From Plasticicumulans lactativorans (GTDB lineage: Bacteria; Pseudomonadota; Gammaproteobacteria; Competibacterales; Competibacteraceae), in assembly GCF_004341245.1 (NCBI RefSeq), contig NZ_SLWY01000006.1:62001-126000 (forward strand): 64,000 bases of DNA, in the 5' to 3' direction. Below are positions 1 to 11,474 of this stretch, in pieces (positions within the stretch are counted from its first letter, which is position 1; each line of letters opens with the position of its first letter). Both the position numbers and the translations under genes were made by a program. A model generated the notes under the pieces. That model ran no database searches and was not told where the DNA came from. It saw nothing but the letters and a program-made list of their open reading frames with translations.

Positions 1-514
1 CTACCCGAGCCTGCTGGAATCCCCGGCCGCGGCGGCGCGGCGGCTGGCGCGGCGGCTGCATCCCGCCGGCGTGCGCCACGCGGTCGGCCACAGCCTCGGC
101 GGGCTCGTGTTGCGCCACCTTTACGCGCAGGTGCCGGAGCTGCCGCCGGGGCGGGTGGTGACGCTCGGCACGCCGCACGCCGGCAGCGCCGCGGCACGCC
201 ACCTCGCGGCGCTGGGCGCCGGCTGGGCGCTGGGGGCGAGCCGCGCCCGCGCGCTGTTCGGCGACGCACCGCCGTGGCCGGCGCAGCACGAACTCGGCGT
301 GATCGCCGGCACCCGCCCGCTCGGCCTCGCGCAGTGGCTGGCGCCGGTGCCGACGCCGGGGGACGGCGTGGTCGGCGTCACCGAAACGCTGTGCCCGGGG
401 ATGCGCGACCACGTCGCGCTGCCGGTGTCGCACAGCGGCCTGCTGTTCTCGGCCGAAGTGGCGCACCAGGTCGACCACTTCCTGCGCCACGGGCGCTTCG
501 CGCCGGCGTCGTGA
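1..514 (+). CDS. alpha/beta-hydrolase (lipase-like), 3' part only
   Basis: The reading frame is open from base 2 of the window, so the start lies upstream; about 170 residues remain. The GHSLGG nucleophile elbow (bases 85-102) is the serine motif of alpha/beta-hydrolases. A late SHSGLL stretch may carry the catalytic His, and a GDGVVG turn precedes it, as in bacterial lipases and PGAP1-like esterases. The likely role is hydrolysis of an ester or lipid; substrate and cellular location cannot be read from the fragment. The gene ends 89 bases before yebC, which appears to have its own promoter. The fold assignment is firm and the substrate unknown. Confidence 0.75.
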   Translation, partial: YPSLLESPAAAARRLARRLHPAGVRHAVGHSLGGLVLRHLYAQVPELPPGRVVTLGTPHAGSAAARHLAALGAGWALGASRARALFGDAPPWPAQHELGVIAGTRPLGLAQWLAPVPTPGDGVVGVTETLCPGMRDHVALPVSHSGLLFSAEVAHQVDHFLRHGRFAPAS

Positions 515-530
515 GGCGGCGGGCGGTCCG

Positions 531-559
531 TGGGCGGGTCGCGGGCACGGTGCTACACT
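531..559 (+). promoter_or_regulatory. candidate promoter for yebC
   Basis: An extended -10 of the form TGCTACACT sits at 551-559 (hexamer TACACT 554-559). The hexamer 17 bases upstream (531-536) matches the -35 consensus poorly, as is common with extended -10 promoters. It lies 45 bases before the yebC start in the only gap of this stretch. Inferred from sequence alone. Confidence 0.45.
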
Positions 560-603
560 CGCGCGCCAGTTTTCCAAGCCCCCCGGTATTTCCAGAGGAT
601 CGC

Positions 604-1347
604 ATGGCCGGACACTCCAAATGGGCGAACATCCAGCACCGCAAGAGTGCGCAGGACGCCAAGCGCGGCAAGCTGTTCACCCGCATTATCCGCGAGATCA
701 CCGTCGCCGCCCGCAGCGGCCTGCCCGACCCCGCCGCCAACCCGCGGCTGCGTCTGGCGGTCGACAAGGGCCTCAACGCCAACATGTCGAAGGACACCAT
801 CGACCGCGCGATCAAGCGCGGCGCCGGCGGCGAGGAGGGCGTGGTCTACGACGAGATCCGCTACGAGGGCTACGGCCCCGGCGGCGTGGCGGTGATGGTC
901 GACTGCATGACCGACAACCGCAACCGCACCGTCGCCGAGGTGCGCCACGCCTTCTCCAAGTGCGGCGGCAATCTCGGCACCTCGGGCTCGGTGGCGTTCC
1001 AGTTCACCGAGACCGGCGTGATCAGCTACCCCGCCGGCACCGATGCCGACAAGGTCATGGAGGTCGCGCTCGAGGCCGGCGCCGATGACCTGGTCGAGTA
1101 CGACGACGGTTCGCTCGACGTGCTGAGCGGCCCCGACGCCTTCGCCGCGGTGCGCGACGCGCTCGTCGCCGCCGGCCTCGAGGCCGAGACCGCCGAGGTC
1201 ACGATGCGCGCCGGCAACACCGTCAGCCTCGGCCTCGACGACGCCAAGAGCATGGTGAAGCTGCTGGAGATGCTCGAGGACCTCGACGACACCCAGAACG
1301 TCTACTCCAACGCCGACATCCCCGACGCCATCATGGCGCAGCTGTGA
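604..1347 (+). CDS. yebC: YebC/PmpR-family (TACO1-like) translation or regulatory factor
   Basis: 247 residues, full length for the family. The N-terminus [18 protein letters not shown] is the diagnostic YebC signature, followed by [13 protein letters not shown] and the acidic central and C-terminal domains. Family members are cytoplasmic. They have been described both as DNA-binding regulators and as factors that relieve ribosome stalling at proline-rich stretches. The chosen ATG follows an AGAGGA ribosome-binding site. Position directly before ruvC is common in proteobacteria; ruvC starts 22 bases after the stop, so co-transcription with ruvCA is likely. Confidence 0.95.
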   Translation: MAGHSKWANIQHRKSAQDAKRGKLFTRIIREITVAARSGLPDPAANPRLRLAVDKGLNANMSKDTIDRAIKRGAGGEEGVVYDEIRYEGYGPGGVAVMVDCMTDNRNRTVAEVRHAFSKCGGNLGTSGSVAFQFTETGVISYPAGTDADKVMEVALEAGADDLVEYDDGSLDVLSGPDAFAAVRDALVAAGLEAETAEVTMRAGNTVSLGLDDAKSMVKLLEMLEDLDDTQNVYSNADIPDAIMAQL

Positions 1348-1369
1348 GCCGCGCCGCGCCGCCGCGGGC

Positions 1370-1873
1370 ATGACGCGCATCCTCGGCCTCGATCCCGGTT
1401 CGCGGATCACCGGCTACGGCGTCATCGACCTGGTCGGCAGCCGCTCGCGCTACGTCGACAGCGGCTGCATCCGCACCCCCGACGGCGACACCGCCGCGCG
1501 CCTGCGCGCGGTGTTCGAGGGGCTGGCCGAGATCATCCGCACGCACGCCCCGGCGACCATGGCGATCGAGCAGGTCTTCATGCACCGCAACCCCGAATCC
1601 GCGCTCAAGCTCGGCCAGGCGCGCGGCGTGGCGATCGTCGCCGCGGCGCTCGCCGGGCTCGAGGTGGCCGAATACACGCCGGCGACGATCAAGCAGGCCG
1701 TGGTCGGCACCGGCCGCGCCGACAAGGAGCAGGTCCAGCACATGGTCACCGCACTGCTCGGGCTGCCGCGCAAGCCGCAGGCCGACGCCGCCGACGCACT
1801 CGCGGTCGCGCTCTGCCACGGCGCGCAGGTGGCGGTGAACGCGCGCCTCGCCGCCGCCGGGGCCGCGCGATGA
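1370..1873 (+). CDS. ruvC: Holliday junction resolvase RuvC
   Basis: 167 residues. RuvC is the dimeric endonuclease that cuts Holliday junctions after RuvAB branch migration in recombinational repair. The acidic active-site residues align with the E. coli set: Asp8 in GLDPGS, Glu67 in AIEQVF, and Asp139 and Asp142 in [13 protein letters not shown]. The stop overlaps the ruvA start by 4 bases (ATGA), indicating translational coupling with the helicase subunit gene. Confidence 0.97.
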   Translation: MTRILGLDPGSRITGYGVIDLVGSRSRYVDSGCIRTPDGDTAARLRAVFEGLAEIIRTHAPATMAIEQVFMHRNPESALKLGQARGVAIVAAALAGLEVAEYTPATIKQAVVGTGRADKEQVQHMVTALLGLPRKPQADAADALAVALCHGAQVAVNARLAAAGAAR

Positions 1874-2478
1874 TCGGCCGACTGCGCGGCACGCTGGTCT
1901 ACAAGCAGCCGCCGTACCTGCTGCTCGAGGTCGGCGGCGTCGGCTACGAGCTCGAGGCGCCGCTGTCGACCTTCTACGACCTGCCCGAACTGGGGCGCGA
2001 GGTGACGCTGCACACCCACCTCGCGGTGCGCGAGGACGCGCACGTCCTCTACGCCTTCGGCTCGCTCTCCGAGCGCACGCTGTTCCGCAGCCTGATCCGC
2101 GTCTCCGGCATCGGCGCCAAGCTCGCGCTGGTGATCCTGTCGGGGATGAGCGCCGAGCAGTTCGCCCGCTGCCTCGAGGCCGGCGACCTCGCCGCGCTGG
2201 TGCGGCTGCCGGGCATCGGCCGCAAGACCGCGGAGCGCCTGGTGGTGGAGATGCGCGACCGCGTCGCCGGCCTCGACCTCGGCGCCGGCCCGCTGTCGGC
2301 GGCGGGGGGCGCGCGGCCGGCGGCGGCGAACGATCCGCTCGGCGACGCCGAGGCCGCGCTGGTCGCGCTCGGCTACAAGCCGGTCGACGCCGCGAAGATG
2401 GTCAAGGCGGTCGCCGCCGACGGGCTGGCGAGCGAGGAGCTGATCCGCCGCGCGCTGCAGGCGACGCTGCGCGGCTGA
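1870..2478 (+). CDS. ruvA: Holliday junction branch-migration subunit RuvA
   Basis: 202 residues, normal length. The N-terminal OB-fold starts [10 protein letters not shown], and the middle domain has two helix-hairpin-helix signatures ([10 protein letters not shown] and [12 protein letters not shown]). An Ala/Gly-rich linker at about residues 138-155 leads to the mobile C-terminal domain III that contacts RuvB. RuvA tetramers hold the four-way junction for the RuvB motors. The gene is coupled to ruvC but separated from ruvB by a gene on the other strand, so the usual ruvAB pair is split here. Confidence 0.97.
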   Translation: MIGRLRGTLVYKQPPYLLLEVGGVGYELEAPLSTFYDLPELGREVTLHTHLAVREDAHVLYAFGSLSERTLFRSLIRVSGIGAKLALVILSGMSAEQFARCLEAGDLAALVRLPGIGRKTAERLVVEMRDRVAGLDLGAGPLSAAGGARPAAANDPLGDAEAALVALGYKPVDAAKMVKAVAADGLASEELIRRALQATLRG

Positions 2479-2488
2479 GGCCGCGCCT

Positions 2489-2716
2489 TCAGGCCTTGCG
2501 CAGCACGAACACGAAGTGCTCGGGGCTCTCGGTGAACTCGATGAGTTCGTGGCCGAAGCGGTCGATGAACACGCGGAAGTCCACCACCACGCTCTTGTCG
2601 GTGGCGACGATGCGGATGGTCTCGCCGGCGTCCATCTTCGCCAGCGCCTGCTTGGTTTTCAGCAGGGGCAGCGGGCAGACGAGCCCGCTGAGATCGAGGG
2701 TACGGTCGATGATCAT
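2489..2716 (-). CDS. TusA/SirA-family sulfur-carrier protein
   Basis: 75 residues from the ATG at 2716; an in-frame start 27 bases upstream is possible but unlike the family. The fold-defining sequence [18 protein letters not shown] holds the CPxP motif whose cysteine carries sulfur as a persulfide in TusA, where it feeds tRNA 2-thiouridine and molybdopterin synthesis. Many paralogs in sulfur-oxidising or anaerobic proteobacteria serve other sulfur-transfer roles, so the exact partner is open. The gene lies antisense between ruvA (10 bases away) and ruvB (97 bases away), an unusual place. Confidence 0.88.
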   Translation of the reverse strand: MIIDRTLDLSGLVCPLPLLKTKQALAKMDAGETIRIVATDKSVVVDFRVFIDRFGHELIEFTESPEHFVFVLRKA

Positions 2717-2812
2717 GGCGTCGATTATGCCCGCGTGGCGCACCCGGCGTCAGGCGCGGCGGCGCGATGCGCTATGCTGCGCCGCTTCCCGGACCGGCCC
2801 GCGGGCGTGCCC

Positions 2813-3847
2813 ATGATCCACTCCGACCGCCTCATCTCCCCCGCCGAGCAAGGCGAGGATGCCGCCATCGACCGCGCGATCCGCCCCCGGCGGCTCGCCG
2901 ACTACGTCGGCCAGCAGGCCATGCGCGAGCAGCTGGAGATCTTCATCCACGCCGCGCGCGCGCGCGGCGAGGCGCTCGACCACGTGCTGCTGTTCGGCCC
3001 GCCCGGCCTCGGCAAGACCACGCTCGCGCACATCATCGCCGCCGAGATGGGGGTGAACCTGCGCCAGACCTCGGGGCCGGTGCTGGAGCGCCCCGGCGAC
3101 CTCGCCGCGCTGCTGACCAACCTCGAACCGCACGACCTGCTGTTCGTCGACGAGATCCACCGCCTGTCGCCGGTGGTGGAGGAGGTGCTGTACCCGGCGA
3201 TGGAGGACTACCAGCTCGACATCATGATCGGCGAGGGCCCGGCGGCGCGCTCGATCAAGCTGGACCTGCCGCCGTTCACGCTGGTCGGTGCCACCACCCG
3301 CGCCGGGCTGCTGACCTCGCCGCTGCGTGACCGCTTCGGCATCGTGCACCGGCTGGAGTTCTACAGCACCGAGGAGCTCACTGCGATCGTGCGCCGGGCG
3401 GCGGTGATCCTCGGGGTGCCGAGCGAGCCCGAGGGTGCCCACGAGATCGGTCGCCGCGCCCGCGGCACCCCGCGCATCGCCAACCGCCTGCTGCGGCGCG
3501 TGCGCGACTACGCGCAGGTCAAGAGCGACGGCTGCATCACGCTGGCGGTGGCGCAGGCCGCGCTGGCCCTGCTCAAGGTCGACGACCAGGGCTTCGACGA
3601 GATGGACCGGCGCCTGCTCGGGGCGATCGTCGACAAGTTCGGCGGCGGCCCGGTCGGGCTCGACACCCTCGCCGCGGCGCTCGGCGAGGAGCGCGGCACC
3701 ATCGAGGACGTGCTCGAGCCCTTCCTGATCCAGCAGGGCTTCCTGATGCGCACGCCGCGCGGGCGCATGGCCACGCCGCACGCCTACCGCCACCTCGGCG
3801 TCGTCCCGGTGCGCGCCGACGACCTCTTCGACGCGGCGGCCGACTGA
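2813..3847 (+). CDS. ruvB: Holliday junction ATP-dependent DNA helicase RuvB
   Basis: 344 residues from the ATG at 2813 (start [10 protein letters not shown], typical of RuvB); the frame stays open further upstream but that part has no family resemblance. AAA+ Walker A is GPPGLGKT at residues 62-69, with Walker B/DEIH in [11 protein letters not shown]. The arginine-rich lid and the C-terminal winged helix (ending near RTPRGR) are present. RuvB hexamers pump DNA through the RuvA-bound junction. A TATGCT hexamer at 2773-2778 could be the -10 of a local promoter, needed because the gene is cut off from ruvA by the antisense tusA-like gene. The next gene begins 5 bases after the stop. Confidence 0.97.
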   Translation: MIHSDRLISPAEQGEDAAIDRAIRPRRLADYVGQQAMREQLEIFIHAARARGEALDHVLLFGPPGLGKTTLAHIIAAEMGVNLRQTSGPVLERPGDLAALLTNLEPHDLLFVDEIHRLSPVVEEVLYPAMEDYQLDIMIGEGPAARSIKLDLPPFTLVGATTRAGLLTSPLRDRFGIVHRLEFYSTEELTAIVRRAAVILGVPSEPEGAHEIGRRARGTPRIANRLLRRVRDYAQVKSDGCITLAVAQAALALLKVDDQGFDEMDRRLLGAIVDKFGGGPVGLDTLAAALGEERGTIEDVLEPFLIQQGFLMRTPRGRMATPHAYRHLGVVPVRADDLFDAAAD

Positions 3848-3852
3848 GCGCG

Positions 3853-5271
3853 ATGCTGCGCCTCAGCCTGCCGCTGCCGGGCTCGCTGCTCGCACGCCTG
3901 CTGCTCGGCTTCGCGCTCGCGCTGCTGCCGCTGGTGGCCGCACTCGCCGTCGCCACGCTGAGCGTCGAGGAGCTGACCCGCCGCGCCGCCGACCAGCTGG
4001 TGCGCGCCGACGCCGCCGCGCGCGACGGCCGCGGCCTGGTGGCGCGGCTCGACGCCCTCGAGCGCACCGCGCGGCAGTACCGCGTGCTGGTCACGCCGGA
4101 GCTGCGCGAGGCCTACGAGCGCAACCGCAGCGGCCTGTTCGATGCGCTGGAGCGGCTGCGCACGCTCGGCCTCGACGACTCGCGCGATGCGCTGCTCGCG
4201 GCGCTGGCGCGCGACCTCACGCCGCTCGCCGCTCCGCCCGAAGGCGACGACGCCGCCCTCGCCGAGCGCTTCCGCCCGCTCGCCGAGCACGCCGCGAGCT
4301 TCCTCGAACGCAGCAACGCCGCGGTCGCCGACGAGGTCGAGCACCTGCGCGCGCGCGCCGACGAGGTGCGCAACCGCACGCTGTGGCTGGCGCTGCTGGC
4401 GGCGGTGGCCGCCTTCGCCTTCGCCGGGCTCGCCGCCGGGCTGATCGCGCGCCCGCTGCGCCAGCTCGCGGTGGCGATCCGCCGCCTCGGCAACGAGGAC
4501 TTCGCCACCCCGGTGGTGGTGTCGGGGCCGCGCGACCTGCGCGCGCTGGGCACGCGGCTGGAGTGGCTGCGCGCGCGGCTCGCCGAGCTCGAACAGGCCA
4601 AGGCGCGCTTCCTGCGCAGCATGTCGCACGAGCTGAAGACGCCGCTGACGGCGCTGCGCGAGGGCTCGGACCTGCTCGCCGGCGAGGTGCTCGGCCCGCT
4701 CAACGCCGAGCAGCGCGAGGTCGCGACGATCCTCACCGACAACGCCCAGCGCCTGCAGCGGCGCATCGAGGACCTGCTGAACTTCAACCGCCTGCTCGCG
4801 CGCAGCCTCAGCGCCGACAAGGTGCCGGTGGAGCTGCAGGAGCTGGTCGGGCAGGTGGTGGCGGCGCACCGCCTGGCCTGCCAGGCGCGCCAGCTCGAGG
4901 TGGCGGTCGCGGTGCCGGTCTTGCACCTCGCCGCCGACCGCGACAAGCTCGCGACCGTGCTCGACAACCTGCTCGGCAACGCGGTGAAGTTCTCGCCCGC
5001 CGGCGGTCGTATCGACGTGCGCGCGTCGGCCACGGGCGGCGCGCTGCTGCTGGAGGTCGAAGACCAGGGACCCGGCTTCGGGCCCGACGAGCACGAGCGC
5101 GTCTTCGAGGCCTTCTACCAGGGCGGGGCCCCGGTCTCCGGCCCGGTGCAGGGCTCGGGCCTCGGCCTCGCCATCGCCCGCGAGTTCGCGCTGCTGCACG
5201 GCGGCGCGCTCGCCGTGGTCGCCGCACGGGGGTCCGGCGGCTGCGTCCGCCTGACCCTGCCGCTCGCCTGA
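3853..5271 (+). CDS. glrK: membrane sensor histidine kinase, GlrK/QseE-like
   Basis: 472 residues. An N-terminal membrane segment (about 12-36) and a second near residues 177-200 bracket a mostly helical periplasmic sensor. A HAMP domain follows, then HisKA with the phosphoacceptor His259 in SMSHELKTPLTALREG, then a HATPase with the N box LLGNAVKFSP and a GSGLGLAI G2 box. It presumably phosphorylates the sigma-54 activator two genes downstream. The three-gene order kinase / small lipoprotein / activator matches the glrK-qseG-glrR locus that responds to envelope state in enterobacteria. Assignment to GlrK rests on this context as well as on the domains. Confidence 0.85.
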   Translation: MLRLSLPLPGSLLARLLLGFALALLPLVAALAVATLSVEELTRRAADQLVRADAAARDGRGLVARLDALERTARQYRVLVTPELREAYERNRSGLFDALERLRTLGLDDSRDALLAALARDLTPLAAPPEGDDAALAERFRPLAEHAASFLERSNAAVADEVEHLRARADEVRNRTLWLALLAAVAAFAFAGLAAGLIARPLRQLAVAIRRLGNEDFATPVVVSGPRDLRALGTRLEWLRARLAELEQAKARFLRSMSHELKTPLTALREGSDLLAGEVLGPLNAEQREVATILTDNAQRLQRRIEDLLNFNRLLARSLSADKVPVELQELVGQVVAAHRLACQARQLEVAVAVPVLHLAADRDKLATVLDNLLGNAVKFSPAGGRIDVRASATGGALLLEVEDQGPGFGPDEHERVFEAFYQGGAPVSGPVQGSGLGLAIAREFALLHGGALAVVAARGSGGCVRLTLPLA

Positions 5272-5297
5272 ATCCTCTGCGGAGTCCATCGCCCACC

Positions 5298-5596
5298 ATG
5301 ATCCGCCCGCTTCACCGCCGTCTGATCCTGCTGCTGCCGCTGCTCGCGCTGTGCGCCTGCGCGCAGTGGCCGCCGTCGACGAACGACGACGAGACCACCA
5401 TCGCCAGCCTGCGCCGCAAGGTCGCCGAACAGGGCAGCGCGCTCGACCGCGCGCGTGCCCAGGCCCGCCAGGCCGACGCCCGCGCCAACGCCGCCGAGCG
5501 TGACCTCGCCGCGGCGCGGCGCGAGAACGCCGAGCTGAAGAAGCAGATCGAAGCGCTCGGCGCGATCGAGCGCAGCCTCAGCAACCGGACGCAGCC

Positions 5597-5600
<4 letters not shown>
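5298..5600 (+). CDS. small coiled-coil lipoprotein, QseG-like position
   Basis: 100 residues. The signal peptide ends in a lipobox-like LCAC with Cys21 as the lipidation site. The rest is a predicted coiled coil (about residues 38-90, rich in Ala, Arg and Glu heptads). It sits between kinase and activator, and its stop overlaps the activator start by 4 bases. In enterobacteria this slot holds QseG, an outer-membrane lipoprotein that modulates the kinase; sequence similarity could not be tested, so equivalence is inferred from position, lipobox and coiled coil. Confidence 0.7.
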
Positions 5601-6958
<1,358 letters not shown>

Positions 6959-7199
6959 GCCGGCGCGGCGGAACTTTTTCCCCGCCGGCGGTTCATTGCT
7001 CGCGGACCGGGTGATAACATGCTGCGCCGCAACCAAACGCCCTGCCCACGGGCGCGTCACGTGATCCGCCCCTGCGCTTCGTCCCGTCATCCACCGCTCC
7101 CGTCACCGGCCCGCGCACGGCGCTGCCGGCGCGCCGCGGTATGTGCGGATGGTACGCGCGGCGTGATCCCGGCCCGCCCGGGAGTGATGGAGAGTTCCG

Positions 7200-7916
7200 G
7201 TGACTACTGAGATGTCCTTCACGCACCTGATCCTCGGTGCCAGCACGGTGGTTCAGCTGGTCATGCTGAGCCTGCTGCTGATCTCGCTCGCCTCGTGGAC
7301 CGTGATCTTCAAGAAGCGGATCGGGCTCACCCAGGCACGCAAGGCGGCCGACGACTTCGAGGACGACTTCTGGTCCGGCATGGACCTCGCGTCGCTGTAC
7401 ACCCGCACCAGCCGCCGCGAGGAAGGCACGGCCGGCATGGAGGCGATCTTCCTCGCCGGCTTCCAGGAGTTCCTGCGCCTGCGCTCGCAGCCGAGCGTGG
7501 ACCCGGAATCGGTCGTCACCGGCAGCCAGCGGGCGATGCGCGCGGCGCTGTCGCGCGAGACCGACGAGCTCGAACTGCACCTGCCGGTGCTCGCCACCGC
7601 CGCCTCGGTGAGCCCGTACATCGGCCTGTTCGGCACCGTGTGGGGAATCATGAACGCCTTCATGGCGCTCGGCACGGTCAAGCAGGCGACGCTGCAGCAG
7701 GTCGCCCCGGGCATCGCCGAGGCGCTGATCGCCACCGCGATCGGCCTGTTCGCGGCGATCCCGGCGGTGGTCGCCTACAACCGCTACTCCAACGAGGTCG
7801 ACCGGCTGGTGAACCGCTTCGACACCTTCGCCGAGGAGTTCTCGAACATCCTGCAGCGCCAGGCGCACAGCCTGAAGGCCGCCAAGGCACAGGCGGAGAG
7901 CCATGGCCAGGCGTAG
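7200..7916 (+). CDS. tolQ: TolQ, proton-channel subunit of the Tol-Pal system
   Basis: 238 residues from a GTG at 7200. An ATGGAGAG ribosome-binding site at 7187-7194 supports GTG over the ATG at 7212, which lies too far from it. Three membrane helices are visible (about residues 12-35, 135-160 and 170-195), with the ExbB/TolQ core LFGTVWGIMNAFMALG and a conserved PGIAEALIATAIGL. TolQ and TolR form the proton-driven motor that energises TolA during envelope constriction. ybgC, which often precedes tolQ, is not present here. The end overlaps tolR by 14 bases. Confidence 0.95.
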   Translation: MTTEMSFTHLILGASTVVQLVMLSLLLISLASWTVIFKKRIGLTQARKAADDFEDDFWSGMDLASLYTRTSRREEGTAGMEAIFLAGFQEFLRLRSQPSVDPESVVTGSQRAMRAALSRETDELELHLPVLATAASVSPYIGLFGTVWGIMNAFMALGTVKQATLQQVAPGIAEALIATAIGLFAAIPAVVAYNRYSNEVDRLVNRFDTFAEEFSNILQRQAHSLKAAKAQAESHGQA

Positions 7917-8340
7917 CTCGCGCAAGAAGGCGATGGCCGACATCAACGTCGTGCCCTTCATCGACGTGATGCTGGTGCTGCTGATCATCTTCATGGCGAC
8001 GGCGCCGCTGCTGAACCAGGGCGTCGAGGTCGACCTGCCGCAGGGGGTGGCGGACGTGCTGCAGCCGAACGAGCAGCAGCCCCTGATCCTCACCGTCAAC
8101 CAGCACGGCGAACTGTTCCTGAACCAGGCCGAGGATCCGCGTGCGCCGCAACCCGACCAGGCCATCCTCGACCGCGCCGCCGCGGTGCTCGCGCTCGCCC
8201 GCCAGCGCAACCAGCCGCTGACGGTGCTGGTGAAGGGCGACAAGGCCGTCGACTACGGCCGCGTGGTCTACGCCATGGGCCTGCTGAAGAAGGCCGGGGC
8301 CTCCCGCGTCGGGCTGTCGCTCGACCTGCCGGAGGGCTGA
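7903..8340 (+). CDS. tolR: TolR, motor component of the Tol-Pal system
   Basis: 145 residues. A short basic cytoplasmic start (MARRSSRKK) leads to a single membrane helix containing the conserved acidic residue in VVPFIDVMLVLLIIFM, the residue that takes part in proton flow in the ExbD/TolR family. A periplasmic domain follows. The 14-base overlap with tolQ suggests tight coupling of motor subunits. tolA starts 7 bases after the stop. Confidence 0.95.
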   Translation: MARRSSRKKAMADINVVPFIDVMLVLLIIFMATAPLLNQGVEVDLPQGVADVLQPNEQQPLILTVNQHGELFLNQAEDPRAPQPDQAILDRAAAVLALARQRNQPLTVLVKGDKAVDYGRVVYAMGLLKKAGASRVGLSLDLPEG

Positions 8341-8347
8341 GCCCGCG

Positions 8348-9577
8348 ATGCAGCGCCGCAAGCTCGCCCACAACGTCGTCGCCACGCTGCTGGCGGTGCT
8401 GGTGCACGGCATCATCATCGCGCTGCTGCTGGTGTCGTTCGCCCCCAGCCGTCCGCACGACAGCGGCGGCGCGACGGTGACGGCCGACAAGCCGGTCGAG
8501 ATCGTCCAGGCCACCGTGGTCAACGACGCGCGCGTCAACGCCGAGATGGCGAAGATCGCCGAAGCCGAGCAGCGCAAGCAGCAGGCCGAGGAGGCGCGCC
8601 AGCGCCGCCTGGAGCAGGCCGCGCAGGCCGCCGAGGACAAGCGCCGCACCGAGGAGACCCGCCTGCGCGAGACCCAGCGCCGCCAGGCCGAGGAGGCGCG
8701 GCGCCAGGAGGAGGCACGGGCGAAGGCCGAGGCCGAGGCGCGCCGGCTCGACGACCTGCGCGAGGCCCGCGCCGAGGCCGAGAAGGCCCGCGCCGCCGAG
8801 GAGCGCAAGGCCGCCGAGGCGCGCGAGCGTGCCGAGGACGCGCAGCGGGCGGCGAAGGCCGCCGAAGAACGCCGCACCGCCGAAGAAAAGCGCGCGGCGG
8901 CCGCCAAGGCGAAGGCCGAGGCCGACGCGAAGGCGCGTGCCGAGGCCGAGAAGAAGCAGGCCGAGGAAAAAAAAAAGTTAGCCGAAGCTGAGGCGAAAGC
9001 CGACGCCGACGCGAAGGCCAGGGCCAAGGCCGAGAAAGCCGAGGCCGATGCGAAGGCCAAGGCCGACGCCGAGACGAAGGCGCGCGCCGAGGCCAAGGCG
9101 AAGGCCGACGCCGACGCGAAAGCCAGGGCGGAGGCGGACGCCAGGGCGAAGGCCGAGGCCGATGCGAAAGCCAAGGCCAAGGCCGACGCCGACGCCAAGG
9201 CGAAAGCGGAGGCCGACGCCAAGGCCAAGGCCGACGCGGCGAAGCGCGAACTCGCCGAGTCGCTCGCGCGCGAGGCCCGCGAACGCGACCTCGCCGACGC
9301 GATCAGCCGCCACGGCGCGCTGGTCAGGCGCGCGGTCGAGGCGCGCTGGCTGCTGCCGCAGGGAAGCCGCGCCGGCTTATCGTGTACCCTGCGCATCGCG
9401 CTGGGGGAGGGCGGCCAGGTGCTGAGCGCGACGATCGCCAAGAGCAGCGGCGATCCCGCCTTCGACAGCTCGGCGGTCGCCGCGGTGCAGAAGGCGTCGC
9501 CGCTGCCGATGCCGTCCAATCCTGAGGTTGCCGCCAAGTTCCGCAGCTTCAACTTCGAGTTCAAACCGGGAGACTAG
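8348..9577 (+). CDS. tolA: TolA, periplasm-spanning energy-transducing protein
   Basis: 409 residues. One N-terminal membrane helix (about 10-32) is followed by a very long Ala/Lys/Glu/Asp-rich helical domain (about residues 60-300), built from degenerate AEADAKAKA-type repeats. The C-terminal TonB-like domain (about 320-409) reaches Pal and TolB. The helical domain is repetitive at DNA level and contains a run of ten A bases followed by a rare TTA leucine codon. A second TTA occurs in the C-terminal domain (AGLSCTLRI). The repeats are typical of TolA, but the A-tract is out of place in so GC-rich a gene. Confidence 0.92.
   Translation: MQRRKLAHNVVATLLAVLVHGIIIALLLVSFAPSRPHDSGGATVTADKPVEIVQATVVNDARVNAEMAKIAEAEQRKQQAEEARQRRLEQAAQAAEDKRRTEETRLRETQRRQAEEARRQEEARAKAEAEARRLDDLREARAEAEKARAAEERKAAEARERAEDAQRAAKAAEERRTAEEKRAAAAKAKAEADAKARAEAEKKQAEEKKKLAEAEAKADADAKARAKAEKAEADAKAKADAETKARAEAKAKADADAKARAEADARAKAEADAKAKAKADADAKAKAEADAKAKADAAKRELAESLAREARERDLADAISRHGALVRRAVEARWLLPQGSRAGLSCTLRIALGEGGQVLSATIAKSSGDPAFDSSAVAAVQKASPLPMPSNPEVAAKFRSFNFEFKPGD
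8967..8976 (+). repeat. A10 homopolymer inside tolA
   Basis: Ten consecutive A bases encode the end of a Glu codon and Lys-Lys-Lys (GAA AAA AAA AAG), directly followed by TTA. Runs of nine or more A are known sites of RNA-polymerase slippage. A shift would either change the linker frame or be silent in multiples of three. Confidence 0.9.
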
Positions 9578-9580
9578 GGC

Positions 9581-10867
<1,287 letters not shown>

Positions 10868-10908
10868 CCGAACCCACACCCCGACCCCCTCGCAGGTATC
10901 CGAGCCCC

Positions 10909-11460
10909 ATGAACACGCTTCTCAAGTCCCTCCTGATCGCTTCGTCGCTCGCGCTCTTCGCCGGCTGCTCGTCGAGCGGCGGCACCGCCGGTGACGGCTC
11001 CGCCGATGGCGCCGCCGGCGCGAGCACCTACGGTGCCGGCCGCGGCAGCGCCTTCGGCGGTGGCGCCGGCGGCACCGGTGCCGGTGGCGCTGCCGGCCCC
11101 GCCGGCGGTTACGTCGGCGGCCCCGGCGCCAGCGAGGCGCAGCGCGTCGTCTACTTCGACTTCGACAGCTCCGACATCCGTGCCGACTCGCGGCCGGTCA
11201 TCGAGGCGCACGCGCAGTACCTGGTGCAGAACCCGGGCGCCGCCGTGGTGCTCGAGGGCCACACCGACGAGCGCGGCTCGCGCGAGTACAACATCGCCCT
11301 CGGCGAGCGCCGCAGCACCGCGGTGCGCCGCGTGATGGAGACCCTGGGCGTCAAGTCGCAGCAGATGCGCAACGTCAGCTACGGCAAGGAGCGCCCCGCC
11401 GTCGCCGGTCACGACGAGGCCGCGTACTCGCAGAACCGCCGCGTCGAAATCGCCTACTGA
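10909..11460 (+). CDS. pal: Pal, peptidoglycan-associated outer-membrane lipoprotein
   Basis: 183 residues. The lipobox LFAGC places the lipidated cysteine at residue 21. A glycine/alanine-rich linker (about 22-70) tethers the OmpA-like C-terminal domain (about 78-183), with the peptidoglycan-binding signature VVLEGHTDERGSREYN and LGERRS. Pal anchors the outer membrane to peptidoglycan and is the endpoint of the Tol motor. The linker is longer and more glycine-rich than in E. coli Pal. It lies 41 bases after tolB and 14 before cpoB. Confidence 0.95.
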   Translation: MNTLLKSLLIASSLALFAGCSSSGGTAGDGSADGAAGASTYGAGRGSAFGGGAGGTGAGGAAGPAGGYVGGPGASEAQRVVYFDFDSSDIRADSRPVIEAHAQYLVQNPGAAVVLEGHTDERGSREYNIALGERRSTAVRRVMETLGVKSQQMRNVSYGKERPAVAGHDEAAYSQNRRVEIAY

Positions 11461-11474
11461 GCCCGGTGACCGCG

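Noticed and set aside
7019-7210. 63-codon plus-strand frame between glrR and tolQ
   Set aside because: Arg/Pro-rich with no ribosome-binding site or similarity; it overlaps the tolQ leader and its -10-like start region, so it is likely untranslated leader.
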